Assembly: GCA_913062955.1 (NCBI GenBank)
Contig: CAJXZP010000004.1
Span: forward strand, 43,987-107,986
Source of the DNA: an uncultured Flavobacteriales bacterium
GTDB taxonomy: Bacteria; Bacteroidota; Bacteroidia; Flavobacteriales_G; Salibacteraceae
Direction of reading: 5' to 3'
Length of the DNA: 64,000 nucleotides
Made by a program: the position numbers and the translations under genes. The notes beneath the pieces were generated by a model that saw only the letters and a program-made list of their open reading frames with translations, was not told where the DNA came from and did no database searches. How positions within the stretch are numbered: the stretch's first letter is position 1; the number at the start of each line of letters is the position of its first letter. Below are positions 8,691-17,511 of the stretch, in pieces.

Positions 8691-9476
8691 ATGAGTCGAC
8701 TAAAAACAGCTTTTCAATACCTACAACACCAGATAAAGGGTTTCAATAGGCATGGAGTACACTCTCCTTTTGTATATGATTTTTTAGAAAATGTATTGTA
8801 CAAAGATGCGAAGCCCCCAAAATTTGATGAATTGGTGAATCAACGAAAAAAACTTTTTAATGATACTCGAAAAATCAAAATAACGGACCTAGGAGCAGGA
8901 TCTAAAATCAATACAAGCACAAGTCGATTGGTCAAAGATGTGGCCAAAAACTCGTCTAAACAGCCAAAGTACGGAAGATTATTTCATCGAATAGTTCGTT
9001 TTTATAAAATTGGAAATGTTATTGAATTAGGTACATCATTAGGTTTAAGTACCATCTATTTTGCGTGTGATAATCCAAAGGTAAACGTAACCACACTAGA
9101 AGGCTGTCCAGAAACCTTGAAAATTGCGCAAGAAAATTTTGATTTTTTAGCGTTTTCTAATATAAAAACAGTTTTGGGTGATTTTAAAACCACCCTACCC
9201 CGGGTACTTCACAAAGAGGAAGTTCCAGAGCTCATTTTTTTTGACGGGAATCATCAAGAACAAGCCACATTGGAATACTTCCACCAGGCCTTAAAAACGG
9301 TATCCAGTACAAGTATTTATATTTTCGATGATATTCATTGGTCAACAGGTATGACCAATGCCTGGAACAAAATAAAAGGCCACCCCCAAACGGTGGTGAC
9401 CTTAGATTTATTCTTTGTCGGAATTGTCTTTTTTGACCAAAGACTTACACCTCAGGATTTTAATATCCGCTTTTAG
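8691..9476 (+). CDS. Class I SAM-dependent methyltransferase
   Basis: 261 residues from the ATG at 8691. The Rossmann core has motif I in VIELGTSLGLSTIY, an acidic residue at the end of strand 2 (TLEGCP), GDF after strand 3 and FFDGNH at strand 4, a pattern close to O-methyltransferase family 3 and similar class I enzymes. The substrate is not apparent. The gene end overlaps the convergent thioredoxin-like gene by 4 bases, so the two share their 3' ends and no terminator sits between them. Confidence 0.8.
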   Translation: MSRLKTAFQYLQHQIKGFNRHGVHSPFVYDFLENVLYKDAKPPKFDELVNQRKKLFNDTRKIKITDLGAGSKINTSTSRLVKDVAKNSSKQPKYGRLFHRIVRFYKIGNVIELGTSLGLSTIYFACDNPKVNVTTLEGCPETLKIAQENFDFLAFSNIKTVLGDFKTTLPRVLHKEEVPELIFFDGNHQEQATLEYFHQALKTVSSTSIYIFDDIHWSTGMTNAWNKIKGHPQTVVTLDLFFVGIVFFDQRLTPQDFNIRF

Positions 9477-10930
9477 TTCTTTTCAGACTTATCCGTATTT
9501 TCATTTCGTTTTTCATACTTCTCAATGAAATCTTCTAGTTGTTCGGCATTTAATTTTTTTGCGATAATTTTTTTATTCTCATCTAATAAGTATAATTGTG
9601 GGGTAGAATAAACATCCCAGTAATCCCTGAAATTTAAACTATTCAATGTAGTCTTTCCATTCAATATTAACTGCTGTGCATTTTTATTAATGGTAGGATT
9701 ATCAGAAACATTAATCCATTCATATCCCTTTTCCTTTACAAACTTGACCCAGTCTTCATTTTCAAATTGATTTCCTACGGCAAAAATTTCTATTCCTTTC
9801 GATTTATTGGCCTTGTAAAATGTAACCAATTTCGGCATTTCCTTTTTGCAATGTCCACAATTTGGATCCCAAAAGAAAACCACCGTGTACTTAGCCTTCA
9901 CCTCATTTAAAGAAACCCAATTAGAATCCATATCCATCAATGTAAGGTTATCCGCTTTAACACCTAAAACAAGATTTTTTCGGGTATTATATAATTTCAT
10001 AATATCCACTAATTGTTCATCTGATAACCACCAAGCTTTTCCTTTAGAGTAATAATTATCCGCTATGCAAACAAAAACAGCATCCATACCCATGATTTCA
10101 GATTTCTCATAATGGTTGGTACCGAATTGAACAATATACTTATACATTAAACTTGAATCCGCTACTTGACTCGTTAAATAATTAATGGCTTTACAAATAG
10201 AGTCCGGAGTTTGCGCAGTTAACTTAGTTAAATACGTTTCAATTTTTTGATTAATAACCGGGGTACGGATCAAGCGGTCATCCCTTAAATCTACATTATC
10301 CAAATAATGGTCATGGTAATATCGAAAACGTTTTACATCATCTAACGAGCCATCTTCCTTTTCGAATTCAGGAACATTAATCTCATCTGAGGTTTTTAAA
10401 ACCTTTGCGGCAAATAAATCCTCATTTTTCGTTAAATAACCCGCCTTATATTTCTCGGCTTTCGTTTGAGCAACCTTTATTTCTGCGTCAATTTTTTCAA
10501 CATTCGCTCCCTCTGCTTTCTTTTTTGCATTCAGGTCGGTCATCTTTTTTTGCATTTGAGTAACAAACTCCAAATACTCATAAAAGGCTTTATTTTCATC
10601 GGATACCTTTACCACCATATTGGCTTCAGGTTGAACCAATTTAGTTTCCATAACAATTTTGGATTCATTTACAACCACCTGAAAATAGGTCTGATTATCG
10701 GGGAAAATAACCGCATAAATTCCCCCAGGTTTCGTTTCATCCCCCACAAATCTAGCGATACCATTTGCATCAACATTTGTGGTGTCATTGTAATATAACT
10801 TTCCACCAAAGTAATTTGCCAAGTAAACGGTTGTATCTGAAAGACCCGAAATTTTGAAGGTAAAGTCATGTTGAGCAAATGCCCCCAAAGCGAAAGAAAA
10901 AGCGAAAATGGACAGTAAGATTTTTTTCAT
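9473..10930 (-). CDS. TlpA-like thioredoxin-fold protein with DUF4369/DUF5106 N-terminal region
   Basis: A 485-residue exported protein. A signal peptide (cleavage near GAFAQ, residue ~19) is followed by a DUF4369-type beta domain (about 22-110) and a helical middle (about 115-320) with a Lys-rich coil, as in DUF5106 proteins. The C-terminal AhpC/TSA-TlpA domain has the redox pair in CGHC (about 356-359) within FFWDPNCGHCKKEM. It probably reduces or isomerises disulfides in the periplasm. The reading frame is complete; the tail is charged (KRNENTDKSEKN). There is no obvious operon partner. Confidence 0.88.
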   Translation of the reverse strand: MKKILLSIFAFSFALGAFAQHDFTFKISGLSDTTVYLANYFGGKLYYNDTTNVDANGIARFVGDETKPGGIYAVIFPDNQTYFQVVVNESKIVMETKLVQPEANMVVKVSDENKAFYEYLEFVTQMQKKMTDLNAKKKAEGANVEKIDAEIKVAQTKAEKYKAGYLTKNEDLFAAKVLKTSDEINVPEFEKEDGSLDDVKRFRYYHDHYLDNVDLRDDRLIRTPVINQKIETYLTKLTAQTPDSICKAINYLTSQVADSSLMYKYIVQFGTNHYEKSEIMGMDAVFVCIADNYYSKGKAWWLSDEQLVDIMKLYNTRKNLVLGVKADNLTLMDMDSNWVSLNEVKAKYTVVFFWDPNCGHCKKEMPKLVTFYKANKSKGIEIFAVGNQFENEDWVKFVKEKGYEWINVSDNPTINKNAQQLILNGKTTLNSLNFRDYWDVYSTPQLYLLDENKKIIAKKLNAEQLEDFIEKYEKRNENTDKSEKN

Positions 10931-11098
10931 GTTGGTATTTTATATTTTTCAGTTACAAACTTAATTTGTTATTGCTATTGACTCCAAAAATGTAGATAAA
11001 ATATCGGTCAATTTTGGCTTAACAATTCTTTAACAGCAAAAAAAAAGTTAAATTTTATTGAGGTAACTATTATCTCCAAATTTACGTCAATAGCATAT

Positions 11099-11106
11099 TA
11101 TATTTG
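11099..11106 (+). promoter_or_regulatory. -7 element upstream of the MbnP-family gene
   Basis: TATATTTG fits TAnnTTTG and lies about 60 bases before the ATG at 11166. No clear -33 element. The 235-base gap on its left otherwise contains only A/T-rich sequence. Confidence 0.35.
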
Positions 11107-11165
11107 TACCAATTCGTCTTGTAACTTTCTCACTGAACATTAAGAAGTACTAATACTTAAAAGTC

Positions 11166-11909
11166 ATGAAAATATATATCAAATTCGCCATCGCTATTCT
11201 AAGCATTTTGTGTTTTCATAGCTGTAAGGACTCCGATCCAGGACCATGTCCGGTAATTCCAAAAGAGCCCATTACACTCACCATCGATCAACTTTATGAT
11301 GGCCAAGAATTAGAGTTTCATAAAATCTACCAAAGCACTCAATCCAACGACTTTTGGTTTACCAATAGCAAATTTTACCTTTCCAATATTGTCGCTGTAA
11401 AGGCGGATGGATCTAAAAAATTAATTGCCGATGTAGCCTTTATTAATTTTGTTCCCGAATCAAAATCAGTTACCATCCAAGGGGATATTGAAGAAGGTAG
11501 TTATACCGCTATTGAATTTGACCTAGGTGTTCGTCAGGACCTAAATGCTCAAGATCCAGCCACCTACAACTCTGATCATCCTTTAAGTATTTCAAAAGCC
11601 ATGTATTGGACTTGGTCCACGCAGTATATTTTTTCGAAAACTGATGGATATAATATCGTTGGAACCGATACCACCACGTTTTTTATTCATACTGGAACGG
11701 AAGATTTGTATCGACCAGGAATAAGTGTATCCCGTATATTCACAGTTGGTACAGGCGGAACAGATGTATCTATTAATTTTGATTTGCACACTTTGTTAAA
11801 CCAGCCAGATTATACTTTTGATCTCGTGGAAGATGGACAAAGTCATACATTAGACAATCTTCCTTTAGCCGTACATTACATGGATAACTTTACCCATGCA
11901 TTTAACTAA
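11166..11909 (+). CDS. MbnP family copper-associated lipoprotein
   Basis: 247 residues. Lipoprotein signal with lipobox CFHSC (Cys about residue 20). The mature part follows the MbnP plan: a Leu-Tyr-Asp-Gly strand (DQLYDGQEL), FYLSNI, a region with VRQDLNAQDP, then AMYWTWSTQYIF and a C-terminal NLPLAVHYMDNF. MbnP proteins bind copper through kynurenine formed from a Trp by the partner di-haem enzyme MbnH; candidate Trp residues lie in MYWTWS. The partner gene directly downstream (11896-12357) is wrecked, so modification may no longer occur unless another MbnH exists elsewhere. The gene itself appears intact. Confidence 0.8.
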   Translation: MKIYIKFAIAILSILCFHSCKDSDPGPCPVIPKEPITLTIDQLYDGQELEFHKIYQSTQSNDFWFTNSKFYLSNIVAVKADGSKKLIADVAFINFVPESKSVTIQGDIEEGSYTAIEFDLGVRQDLNAQDPATYNSDHPLSISKAMYWTWSTQYIFSKTDGYNIVGTDTTTFFIHTGTEDLYRPGISVSRIFTVGTGGTDVSINFDLHTLLNQPDYTFDLVEDGQSHTLDNLPLAVHYMDNFTHAFN

Positions 11910-12357
11910 ATGGGTTGCTGTATTTGGAGTTTCAATCCTTCTCTGCTCCTGCTTTAAGTAAAAGAAACCAATGGGTGAATAAGTTGTTGGCACACATGGC
12001 GGTTTTGGATTTAGAAATACTCCTTCATTCGTAAATACGGCATACAAATCATTCCTACATTCAGATGGAGGAATAAGATATTTAGAGCTCCAAATTTTAT
12101 CCCCCATTAGTCCCCCCTAAGAAACGGGAAATGATTTTAATGCTATTAAAAAACTCCTTAAATCAGAAAGTCAATATATTACCGCACTCTATATGCATAA
12201 TGAGTCGTTATCTCGTCTTAGAGACATTATTCATTTTCAGAAACGGGAGGAAGTTCGCATCCCAATAAAAGCAAAATGGATCCAACCCTTTACTCTATTA
12301 GAAAAAGAAAGCATAGCACTTATTTGGTTCCTTAAATCTCTTACCGATGAACAATAG
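11896..12357 (+). pseudogene. Decayed mbnH-like di-haem cytochrome c peroxidase relic
   Basis: One frame starting at the ATG at 11896 (overlapping the mbnP-like stop) reads a lipoprotein signal (MHLTKWVAVF then SILLCSC) and hits TAA at 11959. The same frame, with further TAA codons at 11980 and 12118, then shows RNTPSFVNTAYKSF-LHSDGG and LELQILSPI, GNDFNAIKKLL, YMHNESLSRLRDII and PFTLLEKESIALIWFLKSLTD, which are successive landmarks of MbnH/cytochrome c peroxidases in correct order. The CXXCH haem motifs and most of the ~350-residue enzyme are missing, so there have been large in-frame deletions plus stops. Overlap with the MbnP gene reproduces the classic mbnPH layout. Confidence 0.82.
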
Positions 12358-12375
12358 TAAAATTAAGGCATAAAA

Positions 12376-12401
12376 AAAGGTCAACCGATTGGTTGACCTT
12401 T
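12376..12401. terminator. Stem-loop terminator downstream of cold shock gene
   Basis: A perfect 8-bp stem GGTCAACC/GGTTGACC with a GATT loop, A-rich on the left and T-rich on the right; on the minus strand it is followed by a T-run, so it suits the cold shock gene that ends at 12424. Confidence 0.85.
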
Positions 12402-12423
12402 AGAATATAAAAAAAATTTATAC

Positions 12424-12615
12424 CTATGCCTTTTTTACGTTCACAGCGTTTAATCCTTTTCTACCTTCAGTTAGTTCGAACTCAACATCGTCATCTTCTC
12501 TGACTTCATCGATTAAACCTGATACGTGTACGAAATACTCTTTGTTAGATTCTTCGTCAACAATGAAACCAAAACCTTTGGTGTCATTGAAAAATTTTAC
12601 TTTTCCTTTGTTCAT
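12424..12615 (-). CDS. Cold shock domain protein (CspA family)
   Basis: 63 residues from MNKGKVKFF. The OB-fold RNA-binding motifs RNP1 (KGFGFI) and RNP2 (KEYFVHVS) are both present and the length is typical. The family binds single-stranded RNA and acts as an RNA chaperone during cold or growth transitions. The frame is open further upstream but the ATG at 12615 is the family start. It has its own promoter-like element and a strong terminator, so it is monocistronic. Confidence 0.95.
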   Translation of the reverse strand: MNKGKVKFFNDTKGFGFIVDEESNKEYFVHVSGLIDEVREDDDVEFELTEGRKGLNAVNVKKA

Positions 12616-12633
12616 TATAATTGTATTAAAAAG

Positions 12634-12641
12634 CAAATTTA
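12634..12641 (-). promoter_or_regulatory. -7 element of the cold shock gene
   Basis: On the minus strand TAAATTTG fits TAnnTTTG, 18 bases before the ATG. The short leader would leave little room for a long cold-responsive 5' UTR unless another promoter exists. Confidence 0.35.
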
Positions 12642-12731
12642 ATCTTTAAATCGATGCAGACAGAATTTTAGCAAAAAAAAAAAATAATATAACTTAAAGA
12701 TCCTCAACACCCTAGGTTTGTCCTCGAAAAA

Positions 12732-13604
12732 CTATCTTGAAGTTTGGGTCATATCCTCAGCAACCACTAAAATATAATCACCCATTTCAGCATATTCTTC
12801 CTTAAATTCTAATTCTCCGGACCCCGAAACACTACTAATTGTGATTACCTCTAAGCCTGATTTTGCATTTTTCAAATACCAGTAAATCCCCCCGTAATGA
12901 GCGGAATGAAAATCACCTTGGAAATGAATAAATGGCGTTTTCTTTTCCAAGTTCTTCAAAATAAAATGGGCCATCGTTGCATCTTTAACCGATTGTGCTT
13001 TAGCCATTTTCATGGCTCCCGGACCTCCTTTACCATGACCAAAATCCATTTCCATCATTTTCATTACACTGGGGTTGGTGGTATCAAAAACCATAGGTAA
13101 CGGCATCATTAACTTCTTCGCCTCTTCCGATAAATCCTCCAATCCTTCAAAACCTTTTTTATTCACCACTGCGGCATACCTTCTTGGGATATTCGTAGCG
13201 ACAAAATTCAATTTGTTGGTATACGCAAATTCCAATAATGGCTTATAATCTGTTTTATAATTATCCCATAATCTTGCCTCTTTCTCAAAGTCCTTTTGAC
13301 GAATAACCCCGGCAAAATACTCGTTAATTAAAAGCTGATTATCCGATTCGAACATCTCCGCTCCTAAGGTTAATTTTCCAGTTTCAGCAAATAATGCTTG
13401 GGTTACTTTTAATTGTATCCAATGAATAATAGGATCGGTATGCTGTTCTCCAAATAAGATAACGTCTGATTTTTTAACCTTCCCTACGATATCGGAAACT
13501 CGCACTTCTTTTCCTTTTTTATTATAGATTTTATAAGCTACCTGAGCATATGAAAATTGCACCATAACCAATAATATGGCTAATAGACTTATTCTTGTTT
13601 TCAT
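12732..13604 (-). CDS. ChaN family lipoprotein-like haem/iron uptake protein
   Basis: 290 residues with a signal peptide (cleavage near FSYAQ, about 21). The body matches the ChaN/Tiki-EreA fold: VILFGEQHTDP near the N-terminus (Glu and His in the cofactor pocket), LGAEMFE, NIPRRYAAVV and a C-terminal HFQGDFHSAHYGG. Campylobacter ChaN binds a pair of stacked haems; others in this superfamily are metallohydrolases. It is the last gene of a minus-strand operon with an M1 peptidase and a 29-residue microprotein, 4 bases after the latter. Iron or haem handling is inferred from the family. Confidence 0.85.
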   Translation of the reverse strand: MKTRISLLAILLVMVQFSYAQVAYKIYNKKGKEVRVSDIVGKVKKSDVILFGEQHTDPIIHWIQLKVTQALFAETGKLTLGAEMFESDNQLLINEYFAGVIRQKDFEKEARLWDNYKTDYKPLLEFAYTNKLNFVATNIPRRYAAVVNKKGFEGLEDLSEEAKKLMMPLPMVFDTTNPSVMKMMEMDFGHGKGGPGAMKMAKAQSVKDATMAHFILKNLEKKTPFIHFQGDFHSAHYGGIYWYLKNAKSGLEVITISSVSGSGELEFKEEYAEMGDYILVVAEDMTQTSR

Positions 13605-13608
13605 TCTT

Positions 13609-13698
13609 TTACTTTGTGAAATGAGAAATTAATTGAACCCCAACCAGTAATGCAACAGCAATAAGTAAAATTACTAAAGTGGCTTTATTATTTTTCAC
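13609..13698 (-). CDS. 29-residue single-helix membrane microprotein
   Basis: An ORF with GTG start at 13698, three bases after the M1 peptidase stop, ending four bases before the ChaN ATG. It reads a basic N-terminus (KNNKAT), one hydrophobic helix (LVILLIAVALLVGVQLI) and SHFTK. The tight packing on both sides, positive-inside N-terminus and clean helix argue that it is translated. There are no known homologues I can name. It may assist membrane association of a neighbouring product; this is inference. Confidence 0.55.
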   Translation of the reverse strand: MKNNKATLVILLIAVALLVGVQLISHFTK

Positions 13699-13701
13699 GG
13701 A

Positions 13702-15582
13702 TTATTTTTTATTCTTTTTTGATTTCGATTTTTTCTTCTTCCTTTTTCGATCCTTTTTTGTAAGCTCATGTTCTACTTTAGGTGCTCTAGGGAACAGGTT
13801 ATTCTCTAGATTTACATCGGCCAACATCATTTGAGGATCTAGGGTGATAGAAGCTATTTCACGTATTGAAAACCCTACGTTAAAACTATATTCGGGTTGT
13901 ACCCAAATCCAAGAATTTAAGGTTTCAGAATCCGTGGTTTTCCCGCCTCGCATTTGTCTTAGCGGAATGTAAATAGAATGAGTTTCTCCATTTTTCAACT
14001 TAATTTCCAAATCAATGGGCATTGGAAAATCAGATTCATTTCTCAAAGTCACTACCGTTTTCCCTTCCACTTCCGCATAAGCTACCGAATAATCAATTCG
14101 ATGTAAGGTATTTACCCAATGCTCAAAAAACCAATCTAACTCCATGTCAGATTCCAACTCCATAATTCTCAATAGATCATTAGGTGTTGGATGTTTAAAT
14201 TTCCATTCCTCAAAATACCGAAGTATCGCCCGGTAATAGGTTTCATCTCCTACAATATAACGTAACATGTTCTGGGTAACAGCCCCTTTGGAATAGGCAC
14301 TAATACTATACACACGATTATAATTATACAAATCACCAGGGGTGGCTAATGGCTCATCCTTATCGCCCCATCTGGTGGCCAATGCCCGGTAATTTTTATA
14401 CGAGCTTTCTAAAAAACCAACACCATTTAAAGAATCTAACTTGTCCATCGCAAATTCCTCGGCATATGTGGTCATGCCTTCATCCATCCAAGGAAATCTG
14501 TACTCATTGGTTCCCAAAACACCATAGTACCAATTATGAATACTCTCATGGGTAATTAAACCCAACATGCTATGACGAGTACCGTGACCTCTGACCATGG
14601 TACACATTGGATATTCCATACCTCCATCACCTCCTTGGATCACCGAAAAATCGGAATAGGGATACCTTCCAAAAGTAGTATTAGTGATTTTAAACATTTC
14701 TACCACATCCGACTGAATATCTTTCCATTGTTGGGCTAAAGTATCCGTTTGGTAAAAGAAATGTAACTGTAAACTATCATCTACCGCAATGACATCATGT
14801 TGGTAATCCGGATCTGCAGCCCATCCAAAATCGTGTACATTTTCTGCTCTAAAATGCCATTCTAATTTCTCTTGACCCGAATTAGCTGAACCATATCCGT
14901 GTCCTACTTCTTCTGGGTTTAATACCACACCTGTTCCTGCAATCACATAGCTAGAATCCATGGTAATTGTGACGTCAAAGTCGCCCCATACCCCATAAAA
15001 CTCTCTACCTACATATTCATTCGCATGCCATCCATCTTTGTCGTATTCCGCTAACTTAGGATACCATTGAGTCATGGTATATTCAATACCTTCCATGTTA
15101 TCTCTCCCGGAACGTCTAATTTGTTTGGGTACCTGTGAAACAAACTCCATTTTAAATACGGTCGATTCATTAGGCGCAATAGGCTGAGCTAAAACCGCTG
15201 TTAAAATGGTTCCTTCAATAGTGAATCCCACTTTCTTACCGTCCTGCATCAGTGATTTAACATCCTGAAAACCAATTTCATTCGCAGTCAATTTTGAAAT
15301 ACGATCTTTCACTCTACGATCCGGATCTGCAATTGTACGACTTCTTACATCCATCATACTCCCGGGTTGAAACGCATTGAAATACAAATGATAATAAACC
15401 TTATAAAGGGTATCCGGTGAATTATTAGTATACGTTAACTCCTGTTTTCCAATTACCTGATGGTTATTTGTATTCAGTTCAACGGTCATGACGTACGACA
15501 CTTTTTGTTGCCAATACGATTGCGCCACTGCCGTTTGAAAAAGACTAAAAAAAGCCAAAGCGGCTAGACAAATTTTCTGCAT
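13702..15582 (-). CDS. M1 family metallopeptidase with Lys-rich C-terminal tail
   Basis: A 626-residue exported zinc peptidase. Signal peptide ends near TAVAQ (residue ~21). The zinc site is HESIH, and the third ligand Glu in MDEG follows after 18 residues, normal for M1. The GGMEYP exopeptidase motif replaces GGMENP. It differs from the M1 enzyme at 771-2657 by lacking a lipobox and by ending in about 20 residues that are mostly Lys and Arg, which could bind anionic surface polymer or nucleic acid. First gene of an operon with the microprotein and ChaN. Confidence 0.92.
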   Translation of the reverse strand: MQKICLAALAFFSLFQTAVAQSYWQQKVSYVMTVELNTNNHQVIGKQELTYTNNSPDTLYKVYYHLYFNAFQPGSMMDVRSRTIADPDRRVKDRISKLTANEIGFQDVKSLMQDGKKVGFTIEGTILTAVLAQPIAPNESTVFKMEFVSQVPKQIRRSGRDNMEGIEYTMTQWYPKLAEYDKDGWHANEYVGREFYGVWGDFDVTITMDSSYVIAGTGVVLNPEEVGHGYGSANSGQEKLEWHFRAENVHDFGWAADPDYQHDVIAVDDSLQLHFFYQTDTLAQQWKDIQSDVVEMFKITNTTFGRYPYSDFSVIQGGDGGMEYPMCTMVRGHGTRHSMLGLITHESIHNWYYGVLGTNEYRFPWMDEGMTTYAEEFAMDKLDSLNGVGFLESSYKNYRALATRWGDKDEPLATPGDLYNYNRVYSISAYSKGAVTQNMLRYIVGDETYYRAILRYFEEWKFKHPTPNDLLRIMELESDMELDWFFEHWVNTLHRIDYSVAYAEVEGKTVVTLRNESDFPMPIDLEIKLKNGETHSIYIPLRQMRGGKTTDSETLNSWIWVQPEYSFNVGFSIREIASITLDPQMMLADVNLENNLFPRAPKVEHELTKKDRKRKKKKSKSKKNKK

Positions 15583-15669
15583 AATTGAATTTTTATTTGG
15601 GTGCCGAAGATAGAATTTTAAAGCAGGTTGTAAACTCCGTTGGTGTAAAAGAAGTCACTTATTTAAGTC

Positions 15670-16176
15670 TCAATATGAGATCTTTCTTATACCGTAAATA
15701 AACTCATCGAAAAACTTTCCATTTTTGAAAAATGTACCTTTAATAAACGCCTCTTGTTGGAAACCAGCCTTTTCTAATACACGTTTAGAGCCTTCATTAT
15801 AGCCATAAGGGCGACCAAAAATCCGAACAATATCAAAAGTTTCAAATCCATACCCCACCATTAATCCAATGGCTTGGGTCATGATACCCTTCCCCCAGAA
15901 TGGCTCCCCTAACCAGTAGCCCAACTCCATGTTCTTTGCATATACATCCTCTTGTTTATGCAAACCAATTCCACCCACCACCGTTTCATCGATAGTAATG
16001 GCCATAATTTGAATTGGATCATGATTCGAAGCCATTTCAATAAAGCTTTTGGCGTGTTCTTTCGTATATGGGTAAGGAAACCCATTGGTCAAATTATCCG
16101 ATATATTTTTATTGTTCGCATAGTGTCTTAAACTCTCTGCATCACTTTCTTTAAATGGTCTTAATTGGAAGTTCAT
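15670..16176 (-). CDS. GNAT family N-acetyltransferase (RimJ/RimL-like)
   Basis: 168 residues from the ATG at 16176; an in-frame TTG adds seven residues but is less likely. The acetyltransferase_3 pattern is clear: LRPFKESDAESL at the start, LGYWLGEPFWGKGIMTQAI with the acetyl-CoA pyrophosphate loop (WGKGIM), and NEGSKRVLEKAGF near the C-terminus. Enzymes of this type acetylate ribosomal protein N-termini or small molecules. It lies divergent from the aminotransferase gene. Confidence 0.9.
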   Translation of the reverse strand: MNFQLRPFKESDAESLRHYANNKNISDNLTNGFPYPYTKEHAKSFIEMASNHDPIQIMAITIDETVVGGIGLHKQEDVYAKNMELGYWLGEPFWGKGIMTQAIGLMVGYGFETFDIVRIFGRPYGYNEGSKRVLEKAGFQQEAFIKGTFFKNGKFFDEFIYGIRKISY

Positions 16177-16264
16177 TTTGATCGTATATGTGCTCAAAAA
16201 TAAAATTTAATTTCCGCTTCAAAACGTATTCTATTCGACTCCCATTAAAAACACCAAATATCAC

Positions 16265-16294
16265 TTTGTACTACCTATAATCGTGTTACTTTTG
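16265..16294 (+). promoter_or_regulatory. Bacteroidota-type promoter of the aminotransferase-kinase operon
   Basis: TTTG at 16265-16268 and TACTTTTG at 16287-16294 match the -33/-7 consensus with an 18-base spacer; the ATG follows 20 bases later at 16315. This is the best promoter match in the window. Confidence 0.65.
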
Positions 16295-16314
16295 AGAACT
16301 TCAAAATTGCGAAT

Positions 16315-17511
16315 ATGAGTTCAAATGTTTCCAACCGGGTAAAAAACCTAAGTGAGTCAGCAACCCTTGCTATGGCTGCAAAAAGCCGTGAATTAAAAGC
16401 ACAGGGACTAGATATTATTAGCCTAAGTTTAGGGGAACCTGACTTTGACACTCCCGACTTTATAAAGGAAGCGGCAAAGGAAGCCATTGAAAACAATTTC
16501 ACTCATTACCCACCAGTAAACGGTTATCAAGATGTTCGAGAGGCTATTTCCTTAAAATTTAAAAGAGATAACAATCTGGATTATCCACCGGAGAATATTT
16601 TGATTTCTACAGGAGCTAAACAATCCTTAATGAATGTGTTTTTGAGTTTGGTAAATCCAGGGGATGAAGTTCTTTTACCTGCACCTTTTTGGGTAAGTTA
16701 TTCCGCCATGGCTGAATTTTCGGGGGCCAAGCAAATTATTATTGAAACTTCTATTGAATCGGATTTTAAAATAACTCCGGATCAATTAAGGGCCAACCTA
16801 ACAGCCAATAGTAAATTAATGGTTTTTAGTTCTCCTTGTAACCCTAGCGGAAGCGTGTATTTAAGGGAAGAATTAGAAGCTTTAGCGGATGTTATTGCGG
16901 AATACGAAAACTTATATGTGATTTCGGATGAAATCTACGAACATATCAATTTTACCGGACAACATGCCAGTATAGGGACCATTGAAAAAATTAAAGACCG
17001 GGTGATTACCGTGAATGGTTTGGCCAAGGGTTTTGCGATGACAGGATGGAGATTAGGATATATTGGTGCCCCTCAATGGATTATTAAGGCGGCTTCAAAA
17101 ATTCAAGGCCAATTTACATCTGGTGCAAATACCATTGCTCAAAAAGCAGCCAAAGCAGCCGTTTTAGCAGATCCTTCCGTAACTCACGAAATGAGAGACA
17201 CCTTTTTGAGAAGGAGAAATTTAATCCTTCGGGAACTAAATACAATTGCGGGTTTGAAAGTGAATGTTCCGCAAGGTGCCTTTTACGTTTTCCCAGATAT
17301 TTCCAGTTATTTTGGCAAATCAAGTCAAGAGGGCATCATACATAATGCAACGGAATTGTGCATCTATTTATTATCTGAGGCCAAAGTGGCCTTGGTTACT
17401 GGAGATGCTTTTGGGAACCCCAATTGCTTACGTATAAGTTACGCTACCAGTGATGAAATTTTATTGGATGCCTGTAATAGAATAAAAACAGCACTTCAAA
17501 AACTATACTAG
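16315..17511 (+). CDS. PLP-dependent aminotransferase, aspartate aminotransferase-like (class I/II)
   Basis: 398 residues with the fold-type I signature: SLGEPDFDTP substrate loop, GAKQSLMN cofactor loop, NPCNPSG-like SPCNPSG, SDEIYEH, and the Schiff-base Lys238 in NGLAKGFAMTGWRLGY. These match subgroup I-gamma aspartate/prephenate aminotransferases of Bacteroidota, which interconvert aspartate and oxaloacetate. Its TAG overlaps the GTG start of the next gene by one base, so the pair is translated as an operon. The substrate range cannot be fixed by sequence alone. Confidence 0.92.
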   Translation: MSSNVSNRVKNLSESATLAMAAKSRELKAQGLDIISLSLGEPDFDTPDFIKEAAKEAIENNFTHYPPVNGYQDVREAISLKFKRDNNLDYPPENILISTGAKQSLMNVFLSLVNPGDEVLLPAPFWVSYSAMAEFSGAKQIIIETSIESDFKITPDQLRANLTANSKLMVFSSPCNPSGSVYLREELEALADVIAEYENLYVISDEIYEHINFTGQHASIGTIEKIKDRVITVNGLAKGFAMTGWRLGYIGAPQWIIKAASKIQGQFTSGANTIAQKAAKAAVLADPSVTHEMRDTFLRRRNLILRELNTIAGLKVNVPQGAFYVFPDISSYFGKSSQEGIIHNATELCIYLLSEAKVALVTGDAFGNPNCLRISYATSDEILLDACNRIKTALQKLY

